In this document: positions 13,478-21,616 of the stretch, piece after piece
Numbering within the stretch: position 1 is the stretch's first letter
Layout: each line of letters opens with the position of its first letter
Origin: a virus
Direction: 5' to 3' (one strand)
IMG/VR virus record: IMGVR_UViG_3300044675_001482
Coordinates: 1 to 30,299 of that record
Length of the DNA stretch: 30,299 nt
Notes under the pieces: model-generated
The model's database searches: none
The model's input: only the letters and a program-made list of their open reading frames with translations
Told to the model about the DNA's origin: nothing
Made by a program: the position numbers and the translations under genes

Positions 13478-14154
13478 GTGATGTATGCACCGATGCCAGG
13501 GAAGGAGCCGTAGGGCAGCTCAGCCTTCTCGCCAAAGTGCGCCTTGCAAGCATCGAGGGTCTTGTCGCAAGTGGGCAGGCCGCCGGTGTAACTGCACTCG
13601 ACGGAGCGGTAGACCCATTGGCAGATATTGGCGATGCACTGACGCTTGGGCGCACGCACTCCAGCCAGATCAAAGGATGCTGCCAGCTCGAACTCGATCA
13701 CGTCGCGGGTTTCGGCTGTCTTGCGATCGATGTAGTAGATCTCCCGCGGGAACTCCGCTGTGGGGTCTGGGCTGCCGAAGGGGTTGGTGCCACCGGGGAA
13801 GTTGGCGCCATCGATGTAACGCGCCAGCGTGCGGATCCGCGTGAACTTGGCGCCCTCCAGTCCGCTGGGCAGGCTCAGCAACAACGCGGTGATGGTGCCC
13901 ATCACGTTGCTCGCCCTGATCTTCGGCCGCGGCAGCTGGCCATTGCCGCTGTACTCAAAGCCCTCGGCCTCGATCGGAAAGCGCAGATAGGCCTGGCCAT
14001 TCCAGACCAGCTCGCCGTTGCCGTTCAAGTTGGTGCCGGAGTGGAAGCGATAGGTGGTGCTCACGCCATGCTGCGTGGCGTTGAGCTCCAGCGTGAACAG
14101 CTCGATTACCGAGCTGGGTGCAACCGCCTGAAGGTCTGAGAAGGGAACAGCCAT
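13474..14154 (-). CDS. L: Minor tail protein L
   Basis: The product is 226 residues (lambda gpL is 232). It starts with a family-typical N-terminus ([22 protein letters not shown]) and has the middle region [19 protein letters not shown]. The C-terminal part holds five cysteines, C173, C178, C187, C196 and C203. In lambda gpL four C-terminal cysteines bind an iron-sulfur cluster, so the same is likely here. It forms part of the tail tip between M and the hub. It overlaps M by 1 nt and K by 4 nt. Confidence 0.94.
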   Translation of the reverse strand: MAVPFSDLQAVAPSSVIELFTLELNATQHGVSTTYRFHSGTNLNGNGELVWNGQAYLRFPIEAEGFEYSGNGQLPRPKIRASNVMGTITALLLSLPSGLEGAKFTRIRTLARYIDGANFPGGTNPFGSPDPTAEFPREIYYIDRKTAETRDVIEFELAASFDLAGVRAPKRQCIANICQWVYRSVECSYTGGLPTCDKTLDACKAHFGEKAELPYGSFPGIGAYIT

Positions 14155-14489
14155 CAGATCTCAAACACCTCGCGGAACGTGGCTTGGATCTGGTTGTTGT
14201 TGCAGTTGCTCAGCGTGGTCTGCCACTCCTCGCAGACAAACTTACCGGCGCCGCCGCGGGGAGGGGTCCAGTCAAAACTCTCCACGCCGCCGCGCGCCTC
14301 GAGGAAGGCGAGGATGTTCTCGCGCTCGGTGTCGGTCCGGTTAGCAAAGGTGAGCGTCCACTGTTTCGGGTCGGTGTTCAGGCCGAAGCGCACCCGCTGT
14401 TCGTAGCCGTCGCCGGCTTGGAACTTGCGCACGCGGGGCTGGCTGCTCTCGGTGGCTTGGAAGCTTGGGGTATAGGTGAAGGTCGCCAT
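14154..14489 (-). CDS. M: Minor tail protein M
   Basis: The product is 111 residues (lambda gpM is 109). It has the family pattern SFQATESSQPRVRKFQAGDGYEQRVRFGLN, then WTLTFANRTDTERENILAFLEARGGVESFDWTPP, and ends in FREVFEI. The protein is the first tip component that joins the tape-measure complex to L. It starts 3 nt after the tape-measure stop and overlaps L by 1 nt, in the same order as lambda. Confidence 0.95.
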   Translation of the reverse strand: MATFTYTPSFQATESSQPRVRKFQAGDGYEQRVRFGLNTDPKQWTLTFANRTDTERENILAFLEARGGVESFDWTPPRGGAGKFVCEEWQTTLSNCNNNQIQATFREVFEI

Positions 14490-14492
14490 GGG

Positions 14493-16772
14493 TTACGCCG
14501 CCGCCAGAAGGCCGCCAGGCCGCCGTTGCTTCACCAATTCTGCCTGCACCGCCTGCGATATGGCACGGCCCAGCTGCTCGCCCTGGCCGCCGTTGCCCTG
14601 CACCTGCGTGCCCTTGGCGTCCACGGAGACGTTCACCGTCGTGGTGCCACCACCGCCGCCCTGCATGGCCACGGGGATGCGCCGGCCATCGGGGAGGGGC
14701 ACATAGGCCTCAGGCTTGCTGCCCTCGCCGTAGAGCGCCAGCTGGGGGGAGTTGGCGATGCCGCCTGATGCGTACTTCTTGAGGGGCACCGGGCCGTCGC
14801 CGGTCATGATGCCGCCGTTGGCAAAGGCGAAGCCGGGGAAGATCCCGCCAAGCGCTTTGACGATCGGCTGGATGATCGCTGCCCGCAGCGCAATCCGCGC
14901 CAAGTCGGAGAGGATGCTGGCCGCCAGCTCCTTGAAGTTGGCCTTGCCGGTGGTGACGAATGCCGTCAGCTGATCCTCGAGCCCCTGCAGGCCGCTGACC
15001 ACAGCGCTGCCGATGGCGCCGCCCAGATCCTTGACGCTGTTGTAGTAGTCCTGCAGCTGCTTCTGGATGCCGGCGCCGATCGACTCGCTGTCAGCCTTCT
15101 GCTTAGCGGTGGCCTCATCCAGCGCACCAGCACGCTCGCGGAGCAGCCGCACATGCTCAGCCAGCGCGGGGTTGGTTTGAGCCAGGATGTCCAGCTGCAG
15201 CAGGTTCACCTGCGCGTTCAGCTTCTCCAGTTCAGTCAGCTCGGTCTTGCCGCGCGTCACCTCCGCGATCTTGGCGTCGTACTCGGCCACGCTGGGGAGC
15301 AGGTCCTTCAGCCCCTGCAGGTAGTTTTTGTCCGCCAGCGCCACATTGGCTGCAGACAGCCGGTCGATCAGGTCCGCAAAGGGTTTCACGTCGATCGATC
15401 CACCGGCCGCGTTGATCTCGCGCGCCAGCTCCACCACGTCCATGGTGAGCTGCTTTACCTGCCGGTCGTTTTCGGTGATCGCCTCATTCCGCTGGAGAAA
15501 TAGCTGATCGACTGGCGATGCCCCGACGCCCTCATAAGATGCGGCCACATCATCGATGCTGTTGCGCAGCTGCTCCTGCAGGCTGATCGATCGCTGTGTC
15601 AGGCTGGCGCGGCGCTCCTCGAGGCGCTCCTGTTCAGATGCTGCCCGGCGTGCTTCAGCGGCTGCACGGCGCGCTGCAGCCTCGCCGCTTGCGTCGGCCG
15701 TGGATGTGTCGAGCCCCATCTGCCGCCCACCCGTACGGCGGCCGGTGCCGGGGGAGGGAGCATCCGACCAGATCTTGCCGATCTGCTCAAAGTCGCGCCG
15801 CGCCTGCTCGAGCAGTCCGCCGATCCTGTTCTGCACGATGTCGGCAGCACCCGAGAAGTTGCCCTGCAGCACTTGGCCGATGGCCTCGAAATAGGCCACT
15901 AGGTTTTTGATGGCCACGTCCACCAGCTTGATCGTGGCGTAGATCACGGTGGCCACCGAGCGCAGGCCGACCTTGATCACCTCAAATAGCGCGGTCCAGT
16001 CCTGGTCAGTATTGAACAGATCGCCAAACACCTCGAGGATTGACTGCAGCGCTGGCAGCAGCGCGTCGGTCAGCTCCAGCCCGAAGCCGTTGGTCTTGAT
16101 GCCCAGCTCGGTGATGGTGTCGTTAAAGAGATCCGAGCGCGCGGCAAAGTCTTCGCCCACCTTGTAGGTGAACTTCTCCATGCTGGCCGCGCCTTCATTC
16201 AGCAGCGGGATCAGATCTGCGCCGGATTTGCCAAACAGCGCCACCGCAGCAGCAGCTTTCTGCGCACCGTCCGGCATGTCAGCGAAGCGATCGGCGATCT
16301 GCTTCAGCGCCTTGTCAGATGAGACCACCTGCCCGTTGGCGTCTTTCACGTTGACGCCCAGCGCTTCGAACTTGCGCGCCAGACCCTCGTTACCCTCGGC
16401 CGCCTTGACCAGGTTGATGTTGAGCTTGGTGAGCCCCTTGCCCAGCGTGCCTACGTCCACGTCGGCCAGCTTGGCTGCGTTGCCGATGCCGATCAGCGCG
16501 CTGGCTGCCACGCCGGTCTTGGCCTGCAGGTTGAACAGCTCGTCGCCTGCATCGATCGACTTTTTCACCACCGCCGTCAGGCCGCCCACGATGGCGCTGC
16601 CAGCGATCGCAGCGGCGAACCCGCCCACTGCGCCCTTGAGGTTGTTGAACCCCATCGCAGCGTTCTTGGCCTGGCCCTGCAGCCCCTGCATGGAGTTGCC
16701 CAGCCGGCGGATATTGTTCTCGCCCTGAACGTCCGCCTTGATGCGGAGCAAGGCATCCATGTTCATCGCCAT
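14493..16772 (-). CDS. H: Tape measure protein
   Basis: The product is 759 residues, rich in helix-forming Ala, Leu, Lys, Glu and Gln. It has a hydrophobic segment near 49-68 (GGFAAAIAGSAIVGGLTAVV), TMP-like KTGVAASALIGIGNAAKLADV (about 83-105), a strong coiled coil near 365-400 and a C-terminal region with FPGFAFANGGIMTGDGPVPLKKYASGG, a widespread tape-measure ending. It sets tail length and is ejected with DNA. By the rule of about 0.15 nm per residue the tail would be near 114 nm. It follows the G/T frameshift pair and precedes M. Confidence 0.95.
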   Translation of the reverse strand: MAMNMDALLRIKADVQGENNIRRLGNSMQGLQGQAKNAAMGFNNLKGAVGGFAAAIAGSAIVGGLTAVVKKSIDAGDELFNLQAKTGVAASALIGIGNAAKLADVDVGTLGKGLTKLNINLVKAAEGNEGLARKFEALGVNVKDANGQVVSSDKALKQIADRFADMPDGAQKAAAAVALFGKSGADLIPLLNEGAASMEKFTYKVGEDFAARSDLFNDTITELGIKTNGFGLELTDALLPALQSILEVFGDLFNTDQDWTALFEVIKVGLRSVATVIYATIKLVDVAIKNLVAYFEAIGQVLQGNFSGAADIVQNRIGGLLEQARRDFEQIGKIWSDAPSPGTGRRTGGRQMGLDTSTADASGEAAARRAAAEARRAASEQERLEERRASLTQRSISLQEQLRNSIDDVAASYEGVGASPVDQLFLQRNEAITENDRQVKQLTMDVVELAREINAAGGSIDVKPFADLIDRLSAANVALADKNYLQGLKDLLPSVAEYDAKIAEVTRGKTELTELEKLNAQVNLLQLDILAQTNPALAEHVRLLRERAGALDEATAKQKADSESIGAGIQKQLQDYYNSVKDLGGAIGSAVVSGLQGLEDQLTAFVTTGKANFKELAASILSDLARIALRAAIIQPIVKALGGIFPGFAFANGGIMTGDGPVPLKKYASGGIANSPQLALYGEGSKPEAYVPLPDGRRIPVAMQGGGGGTTTVNVSVDAKGTQVQGNGGQGEQLGRAISQAVQAELVKQRRPGGLLAAA

Positions 16773-16773
16773 G

Positions 16774-17094
16774 TCAGCTGCTCCGGCTGTTGATGACCAT
16801 CATCGCGGCGGCTTCCATGATCTGCAGATCCTCCAGCAGCGCGCGCGGGTCTTCCACTGCGTACATCTTAAAGAGCCACGCCACAGCCCCATAGTCGAGC
16901 CCCAGCACGCCGTTCATGGTGGTGCGCCACTGCGTCTGGCATCGCAGGAACATCTCAACCACCGGCCAGTTCTCCTCCCAGATCTCGAAGTCTTCGCGCG
17001 GCTGCTCGGGCATCACGATCCCCAAAGCCGCAGCGTCAGACTGCGTTTCATCCACCACACCGCCGCCGGCCCAATGCTCAGCGGCCTCGGTCAG
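16774..17094 (-). CDS. T: Tail chaperone T part, expressed by -1 frameshift from G
   Basis: This frame has a possible GTG start at 17058 (94 residues, DUF1799-like: EDFEIWEENWPVVEMFLRCQTQW, then LDYGAVAWLFKMYAVEDPRALLEDL). It is open back to the slippery heptamer A-AAA-AAC that ends gene G. A -1 slip continues with CTG-ACC-GAG (LTEAAEHWAGGGVV) straight into this frame. The fused GT product would be about 225 residues. In lambda the GT fusion binds the tape measure through T and the tube protein through G. It ends 1 nt before the tape-measure gene. Confidence 0.85.
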   Translation of the reverse strand: MTEAAEHWAGGGVVDETQSDAAALGIVMPEQPREDFEIWEENWPVVEMFLRCQTQWRTTMNGVLGLDYGAVAWLFKMYAVEDPRALLEDLQIMEAAAMMVINSRSS

Positions 17095-17450
17095 TTTTTT
17101 CTCTTGGCTCCCTTGATGCTGTCCATGTAGGACTTGAGCACCGCCACCGCCAAGAAGGGCACCTCGAGCAGCTGCTCGAGCGCCTTCTGGCTGTAGGGGA
17201 TCTCCTTGCCGTCGTCGCCGGTCACGCCCGACCAGCCCACCAGCAGCTCGGCTGAAATCTCCGTGATGCGATCGAGATCGCCCAGATCCTCCAGCTTCTG
17301 CAGCTCGGCCACCATCGGGCCGATCTTGCTCTGCGGCAGGCGTTTGAACTCACCGTCGAATGTTTGCCGCTCGTGCCGGCCACCATCAACGGGAACGTCA
17401 AAGGTGATCGGCCAGATGTAGGTGTCGGACTGCTTGAGAACAAACGCCAT
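17091..17450 (-). CDS. G: Tail assembly chaperone G
   Basis: The product is 119 residues (MAFVLKQSDTYIWPITFDVPVDGG..., ending GAKRKN), close to the size of lambda gpG (140). It lies between the tail tube and tape-measure genes, the fixed position of phage tail chaperones. Its last codons AGA-AAA-AAC-TGA contain a textbook -1 slippery site immediately before the stop. The short product coats the tape measure; the frameshifted product carries the T domain. A start 14 nt after the tail-tube stop fits operon organisation. Confidence 0.88.
   Translation of the reverse strand: MAFVLKQSDTYIWPITFDVPVDGGRHERQTFDGEFKRLPQSKIGPMVAELQKLEDLGDLDRITEISAELLVGWSGVTGDDGKEIPYSQKALEQLLEVPFLAVAVLKSYMDSIKGAKRKN
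17094..17100 (-). promoter_or_regulatory. Programmed -1 ribosomal frameshift site A-AAA-AAC
   Basis: On the minus strand the heptamer AAAAAAC is in the correct phase (zero-frame codons AAA and AAC, preceded by the A of AGA) and is followed at once by the TGA of gene G. A GC-rich segment 3' of it can form a short stem (GCCGC with GCGGC), which may stimulate slipping. The -1 frame has no stop until the end of the T part. Confidence 0.85.
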
Positions 17451-17464
17451 GAAATGGGCTCCTA

Positions 17465-18394
17465 TCAGGTGAAGGCGAGGCTCAGTTCATCATTGCCGGC
17501 CGTGGTCGGAACGGCAACGTAGGGGATGCTCAGCATCTGCACGCCATCCTGATCCGCGTAGGTCGGGTTGCTGATGTCGCACTGACCAGCCGTGAAGGTG
17601 ACACGGTTGCCGGCGGTGGTGCCGTGCAGGAAGGTGAGGTTTCCGGTGGTCTCGGTCTGGGCGATGTTGAAATAGTCCTTCGTCGCCAGCGCGGGAGCCT
17701 CGATCAGCACGGTGCCGCTGGGGGCGCGGTTGGTGATCAGGATCTCCTTGGTGCAGCCCACCAGCTCGCGGTAGACGGTCTCGTTGGCGATGTCGAACGA
17801 CACCGACTGGAGACAGCCTGCGTAGCTGAAAAACTGGAAGCTGGAGGTATTGCCCTGCTTGAAGATCAGCGGGCTGGCCTGTGCGCTGTAGGTGGTCGTG
17901 GGCAGCGCCGTGTCGGTCGGTGCGTTGTAGACACCCACCATGGTGAAGTCGATCGTGGGGATCTGCCCCACTTCGCCGGTCATGGTGAAGGTGCCGCGGC
18001 AGCCGGTCAGGATGTGACGGATGCCGTCGTTGTTGAAATAGATCGTGGCAGAGCTGAAGGCGCTGCTCACCGGCGCGTAGGTGACGCTGGTGCTGGCCAC
18101 GATCGTCTCGCTGAGGCCACATGCCTGCAGCAGCGAGCCATAGCGGGGTGCCGTGCCAGCAGTGCCGGAGCCGGCCAGCTCGACCTGGAAGGTGATGCTC
18201 ACCCGCGTGTTGGCCAGCAGCTGGGGGCTGTTGCCGAGATAGTTGCGGATCAGATCGCGGCTGACCACATCAGCCTCGATCGGGGTGATCTCGAGGTTCC
18301 GCACCAGCAGCGCGTCAGTCCCTGCAGGGGTGCTGTCCGTCCCGTAGGTGGATTCCTTTTTAACCTGGATCAGTCTTTTGCGTGTCAGAGCCAT
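17465..18394 (-). CDS. V: Major tail tube protein
   Basis: The product is 309 residues. The start MALTRKRLIQVKKESTYGTDSTPAGTDALLVRNLEITP is a common opening of siphovirus tube proteins, and the body is beta-rich with ITFQVELAGSGTAG, GCRGTFTMTGEVGQIPTIDFTMVG and a C-terminal SIPYVAVPTTAGNDELSLAF. It is longer than lambda gpV (246), so it may include an extra domain. It lies directly upstream of the chaperone pair in the usual order. The 55-residue gene overlaps its start by 35 nt. Confidence 0.9.
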   Translation of the reverse strand: MALTRKRLIQVKKESTYGTDSTPAGTDALLVRNLEITPIEADVVSRDLIRNYLGNSPQLLANTRVSITFQVELAGSGTAGTAPRYGSLLQACGLSETIVASTSVTYAPVSSAFSSATIYFNNDGIRHILTGCRGTFTMTGEVGQIPTIDFTMVGVYNAPTDTALPTTTYSAQASPLIFKQGNTSSFQFFSYAGCLQSVSFDIANETVYRELVGCTKEILITNRAPSGTVLIEAPALATKDYFNIAQTETTGNLTFLHGTTAGNRVTFTAGQCDISNPTYADQDGVQMLSIPYVAVPTTAGNDELSLAFT

Positions 18395-18527
18395 CGCTCA
18401 GTTCCTCGGCTTGGGGTTCAGAGGGATTGGCCGGCTCTGTCCGCTCCAGGAGCTTCCGTTTGCCGGTTTTCGGGTCGAGGAGGTAGGTGCCGCCTTGCCC
18501 TTGGTATTCGTCTTCCATCGTAGCCAT
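18360..18527 (-). CDS. Small hypothetical protein between tail terminator and tube genes
   Basis: ATG at 18527 overlaps the TGA of the tail-terminator gene by one base (TGATG), and the frame ends in TAA at 18362-18360, inside the tube gene. The 55 residues begin MATMEDEYQGQGGTYLLDPKTGKRKLLERTEPANPSE and are charged and probably flexible. Short proteins with the same GGTY-x-LDPKTGKR core occur, from memory, in other cyanobacterial prophages. Function unknown; overlap at both ends supports expression. Confidence 0.65.
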   Translation of the reverse strand: MATMEDEYQGQGGTYLLDPKTGKRKLLERTEPANPSEPQAEELSDGSDTQKTDPG

Positions 18528-18955
18528 CACGCTGTTGCGAGGTTAGCGTTAGCGGTGCGGTAGCGGATCAGGTAGTCGCAGCTGATCACACCAGCTGGCT
18601 GATCCGCCTCGACCATTTCAAAGCTGACACTCTGTGGCCTGATGTCCATCGCCACGCCGCCCAGCGTCAGGTCTGCCATCAGCTTGCTGTGCAGATCCTC
18701 CACGATCGGATCCGCCAGCTGATCAGGGATGGCGCCGCGGACAATCACCGCGATGCGTACCGTCAGGCTCCAGTCCAGCGTAGGGAGGCTGGTGTTCTGC
18801 TCGGCGGTATCGTTCACCGGCTCGATCACGATCGCCGGGCTCTCAGCCCGTGCCATCGGCTCAACGCGGCTGCGATAGATCCGCGTGCCCACCTGCGTGG
18901 TGCTGGTGAGCGCCGTGCGGACTGCGGCCAGGATTGTCTCGCGGCGGGTGGTCAT
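18527..18955 (-). CDS. Tail terminator protein, U-like
   Basis: The frame is open to 19150, but ATG 18955 (MTTRRETILAAVRTAL) gives 142 residues and overlaps the previous stop in an ATGA arrangement. It resembles tail terminators in length (lambda gpU is 131) and pattern: N-terminal helix, then RIYRSRVEPMARAESPAIVIEPVND, LDWSLTVRIAVIVRG, a helix with LADPIVEDLHSKLMADLTLGG, and a final strand. It would cap the tail tube and join the connector. The order before the tube gene matches U before V in lambda. Confidence 0.78.
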   Translation of the reverse strand: MTTRRETILAAVRTALTSTTQVGTRIYRSRVEPMARAESPAIVIEPVNDTAEQNTSLPTLDWSLTVRIAVIVRGAIPDQLADPIVEDLHSKLMADLTLGGVAMDIRPQSVSFEMVEADQPAGVISCDYLIRYRTANANLATA

Positions 18956-19230
18956 CAGCAATCCTCCGCGTCGGCGTATTCGGGCTGCGTCTTCAGCCAG
19001 GCGTAGCCGATGGCAATCGGATCCGCGCCGGGTTGCAGCTCTGCTGTAGGAGCAAAGAACGTGCGGTCGTAGACCGGCTGGGCATTGGCGTGCCGTGCAT
19101 CGGCGGTGGCGTAATGCGAAACCTGCATTAGGCACTGTTCCTTGTCGCAACGCAGCAGGGTGATGCGGGCGTAGGTATCGGCCAAAGGGATGCCGATGTT
19201 GGTTTCAGCTAGGGAGGCTGTGAAGGCCAT
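18955..19230 (-). CDS. Hypothetical 91-residue protein in the Z/U region
   Basis: The frame is open to 19350 but ATG 19230 (MAFTASLAETNIGIPLADTYARITLL) is the natural start, since it overlaps the fibre-gene stop. The protein is mixed alpha/beta, with LQPGADPIAIGYAWLKTQPEYADAEDC at the end. It sits where lambda has Z, but is half the length and not recognisably related. It may instead belong with the fibre cassette upstream. Overlaps of 4 nt or less on both sides support expression. Confidence 0.7.
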   Translation of the reverse strand: MAFTASLAETNIGIPLADTYARITLLRCDKEQCLMQVSHYATADARHANAQPVYDRTFFAPTAELQPGADPIAIGYAWLKTQPEYADAEDC

Positions 19231-20414
19231 CAGTAGGTCATCTCCGTGGTGTTGATTTTGCAGACCCAGCGGATCGTGGTGCTGGCTGCACCAGTCACCT
19301 CCACCTTGATGCCACCGTTGGTGGTGTCTGCGGTGACGGCAACAGCCCAAGCTGCAGCGCCAGCGTCGTTGTGGGTCATGGTGACGGTGGCTGTGCCAAC
19401 CATCGCGGTGGAGGCTGCGTTGGCGCCACGTTTGATGGCACCGTTGATTGTCCAGCGGGCTGTGTTGCCTGCGCCGGTCACGCCAGCGATCACCTCACCC
19501 GAGAAGCTGTAGGCGCTGTTGTTGGGGAGGATGACTTGGTTGGTGGTACCTGCGGCAGTGGTATTGCTGGTGAGGACCGTGGCGGTGGCGTCGGTGGTTT
19601 GGCGAGCTAGGAGCAGGAGGGCGGACTGGGTGACGCCTGCGGCGTCGGCAATGGGAACATTGCAAGCGGGGAAAACTTGATAACCAATGATTGAACGTGT
19701 TGTCCCTCGCCTTCCGCCACTAATAAACGAATAATCACCGCTTGCTGAATTTTGATACCCTCCGACAGTGGTTGAATAACTGTTTGACACAACATTATTA
19801 AATCCACCGCCTATAAAGCCCCAAGAAGCAGAGCTGGAATTACTTTGTCCGCCAACAACACATGAGTATTGCTGGCCAGCGACATTACTTGCCCCACCCC
19901 CCACAAACGAATTCAGCCCAGTCGCCGCACTGCTGCTACCCCCACACACCGTTGCGTGCGTGTTGGTTTGGGCGGTGTTGCTCTGGCCGCCGCCGACGAA
20001 GCTGTAGTTGCTGGAGGCGGTGTTAAACTCGCCACCTCCGACCGCAGTTCTTGTTGCGCTAGCAAAATTGAATCGGCCTCCGCTTACAGTTGATAGTTGT
20101 CCGCTGGCTAGATTCTCAGTCCCACCTCCAATGACTGAATTAAGTCCAGAAGCCACATAAGTTCGATCAGACCGAACAACTTGCCAATCAACAGCATTTG
20201 CGCCGCGCTTATTTCCTCCCGTAATTGTTCCATCCGGCACCTGCGCCAACAATGCGCCCGTGCCTTTGGCAACCAACGCAATATCTGCATTAGCCACACC
20301 AATCGGTGCCTCGCTGATCGCCGTGACAGGCACCGCACTGTTCACGCCGCTGTTGAACAGCCGCGCCACCAAGCGCAATGACGATGACGCCCAACCCACA
20401 GGGTTCAGGTTCAT
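19230..20414 (-). CDS. Fibre or adhesin with YadA-head-like repeats
   Basis: The product is 394 residues. Residues about 88-234 contain ten repeats of 14-16 residues built on a GG(G)-x-x-N-x-A/S-x-S pattern (for example SVIGGGTENLASGQ, TAVGGGEFNTASSN, SFVGGGQSNTAQTN). This matches the left-handed beta-roll repeats of YadA/Hia adhesin heads, which form trimers. The C-terminal 140 residues (SIIGYQVFPACNVPIADAAG..., RWVCKINTTEMTY) form a beta-rich end domain. The coding sequence at about 19670-20330 is clearly lower in GC than the neighbours. It is the last gene of a fibre cassette set between head-tail connector genes and tail genes, so it is probably a virion surface adhesin or decoration. Confidence 0.8.
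   Translation of the reverse strand: MNLNPVGWASSSLRLVARLFNSGVNSAVPVTAISEAPIGVANADIALVAKGTGALLAQVPDGTITGGNKRGANAVDWQVVRSDRTYVASGLNSVIGGGTENLASGQLSTVSGGRFNFASATRTAVGGGEFNTASSNYSFVGGGQSNTAQTNTHATVCGGSSSAATGLNSFVGGGASNVAGQQYSCVVGGQSNSSSASWGFIGGGFNNVVSNSYSTTVGGYQNSASGDYSFISGGRRGTTRSIIGYQVFPACNVPIADAAGVTQSALLLLARQTTDATATVLTSNTTAAGTTNQVILPNNSAYSFSGEVIAGVTGAGNTARWTINGAIKRGANAASTAMVGTATVTMTHNDAGAAAWAVAVTADTTNGGIKVEVTGAASTTIRWVCKINTTEMTY
19713..20153 (-). repeat. YadA-like repeat block in the fibre gene
   Basis: Ten degenerate repeats of about 45 nt (14-16 codons) encode the GGG-x-x-N-x-A-x-x motifs, with GG pairs near residues 96, 112, 126, 141, 158, 172, 188, 202, 218 and 233. DNA identity between units is low, so these are protein-level repeats rather than recent duplications. 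Confidence 0.75.
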
Positions 20415-20806
20415 GTCAGGTCACCCCCGAACGCTGCGACTCGAACCGTGCCAGTCGTTGGGGCAACCGTGATCGTGGCACCTAGCTTCCACGTCGCGCT
20501 CGGCAGCACCAGATCGGTGTAGGCCGTCACCAGGCGGTAGCTCTTGGCAGTGTTACTGCCGGTCGTGGCGCTGATCGTCACCTGATCAAACAGGTCCCAC
20601 TGGGTGCCGTCGTACAAGAACAGGTTCACCAGCGCAGCCACGGTCGTCGCGGTGCCCTGGACGTTCACGCTCAGGATTCTGGTGCCAGCAGAGGCGCCCA
20701 CTAGCAGGTCGCTGATCGTGCCGGTGCCATCGGTAGCAGTGTTCGCTGTGCTCAGCGACAGGCGCCCGATGCGTGGTGTTGAGATGAAGGCGGGTGAAGC
20801 AGCCAT
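20411..20806 (-). CDS. Beta-rich hypothetical virion protein
   Basis: The product is 131 residues: MAASPAFISTPRIGRLSLSTANTATDGTGTISDLLVGAS, then NLFLYDGTQWDLFDQVTIS and a C-terminus VRVAAFGGDLT. It looks like a single beta-sandwich domain with few charged residues. It lies between two fibre-type genes, overlapping the next one by 4 nt and starting 3 nt after the collagen-like gene. A decoration or fibre component is likely from context; no family is recognised. Confidence 0.7.
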   Translation of the reverse strand: MAASPAFISTPRIGRLSLSTANTATDGTGTISDLLVGASAGTRILSVNVQGTATTVAALVNLFLYDGTQWDLFDQVTISATTGSNTAKSYRLVTAYTDLVLPSATWKLGATITVAPTTGTVRVAAFGGDLT

Positions 20807-20809
20807 GGC

Positions 20810-21616
20810 TCAGATGCAGTTGCTGTTGAGGTACAGGTTGTCGCCCACGGAGCTGCCCCCGCCGCCACCGGTTGCGCTAATCGTACCGGCGGAAAGAGTT
20901 AAACCGCTTCCAATACTGATCTCTTCGGCCACACCCGTGCCAGCAGTTGAGCGGCCCAGCAGTTTGCCGGTGCCCATGCTGGTGCTGACGGTTTGCGTGC
21001 CGCTGTCATAGGAGATCGGCGCTGTAGCCGCGACCACGCCAGCTGGGCCTTGCGGGCCGGTTGCACCCGTAGCGCCCGTTGCACCGGCAGGGCCTTGAGG
21101 CCCAGTGGCACCCGTAGCGCCGGCCGGGCCGGTGGGGCCGGTATCACCCGTGTCTCCCTTAGGGCCCTGCGGACCTGTCGCACCAGTGGCGCCCGTAGCT
21201 CCTGTGGCGCCGATGGCACCAGCCGGTCCCTGCGGGCCGGTGTCGCCAGTGTCGCCTTTCAGGCCCTGCGGGCCTTGCGGGCCTGTGGCGCCTGTTGCAC
21301 CTGTGGCACCCGTAGGACCGGCCGGGCCTGTATCGCCAGTGTCTCCCTTGGGGCCTTGCGGACCTATTGCGCCAGTGGAGCCCGGCGCGCCGGTAGTGCC
21401 TGTGGGGCCGGCTGGACCCTGCGGGCCTGTCGCACCGGTAGGCCCCTGTGGTCCCTGCTGCCCCACGAAATACCCGAGGCTGTTCCAGGCCGTAACACCG
21501 TTGCCAACCTTGAACTGGCCGGTGTCGGTCTCATAGCCAAGCTCACCCACAAGCAGCACCGTGTTGGCTGCTGTCCATTGGGCTGCTGTCTTGCGTTGGG
21601 CCTGTACCTTTGCCAT
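20810..21616 (-). CDS. Collagen-like fibre protein
   Basis: The product is 268 residues. Residues 1-50 ([38 protein letters not shown]) match the short N-terminal trimer domain found in Mtd-like and other phage fibres. Residues 52-192 are 47 unbroken Gly-X-Y triplets (GPQ, GAT, GPK, GDT, GPA), which form a collagen-type triple helix. A C-terminal domain of about 75 residues includes a poly-Gly hinge. No lysine-rich tip is seen. Collagen stalks in phages carry fibres or tip domains. Its start overlaps the stop of the connector gene upstream by one base. Confidence 0.92.
   Translation of the reverse strand: MAKVQAQRKTAAQWTAANTVLLVGELGYETDTGQFKVGNGVTAWNSLGYFVGQQGPQGPTGATGPQGPAGPTGTTGAPGSTGAIGPQGPKGDTGDTGPAGPTGATGATGATGPQGPQGLKGDTGDTGPQGPAGAIGATGATGATGATGPQGPKGDTGDTGPTGPAGATGATGPQGPAGATGATGATGPQGPAGVVAATAPISYDSGTQTVSTSMGTGKLLGRSTAGTGVAEEISIGSGLTLSAGTISATGGGGGSSVGDNLYLNSNCI
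21041..21463 (-). repeat. Collagen Gly-X-Y coding repeat
   Basis: Forty-seven consecutive triplets with Gly at every third residue are encoded here, with recurrent blocks such as [10 protein letters not shown] and [12 protein letters not shown]. The repeated 9-nt and 18-nt DNA units make the tract prone to length change by recombination or slippage. Confidence 0.9.

Noticed and set aside
17624-18523. A 299-codon plus-strand frame
   Set aside because: Antisense to the tail tube gene, with shadow-type composition.
21041-21463. Regular short repeats that could suggest a CRISPR array
   Set aside because: The period is 9 nt and multiples, in frame with Gly-X-Y collagen triplets; there are no unique spacers.
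19230-21616. Possible diversity-generating retroelement acting on the fibre genes
   Set aside because: The collagen-like protein has an Mtd-like N-terminus, but no reverse transcriptase and no template-repeat copy of a fibre end is visible in the window.
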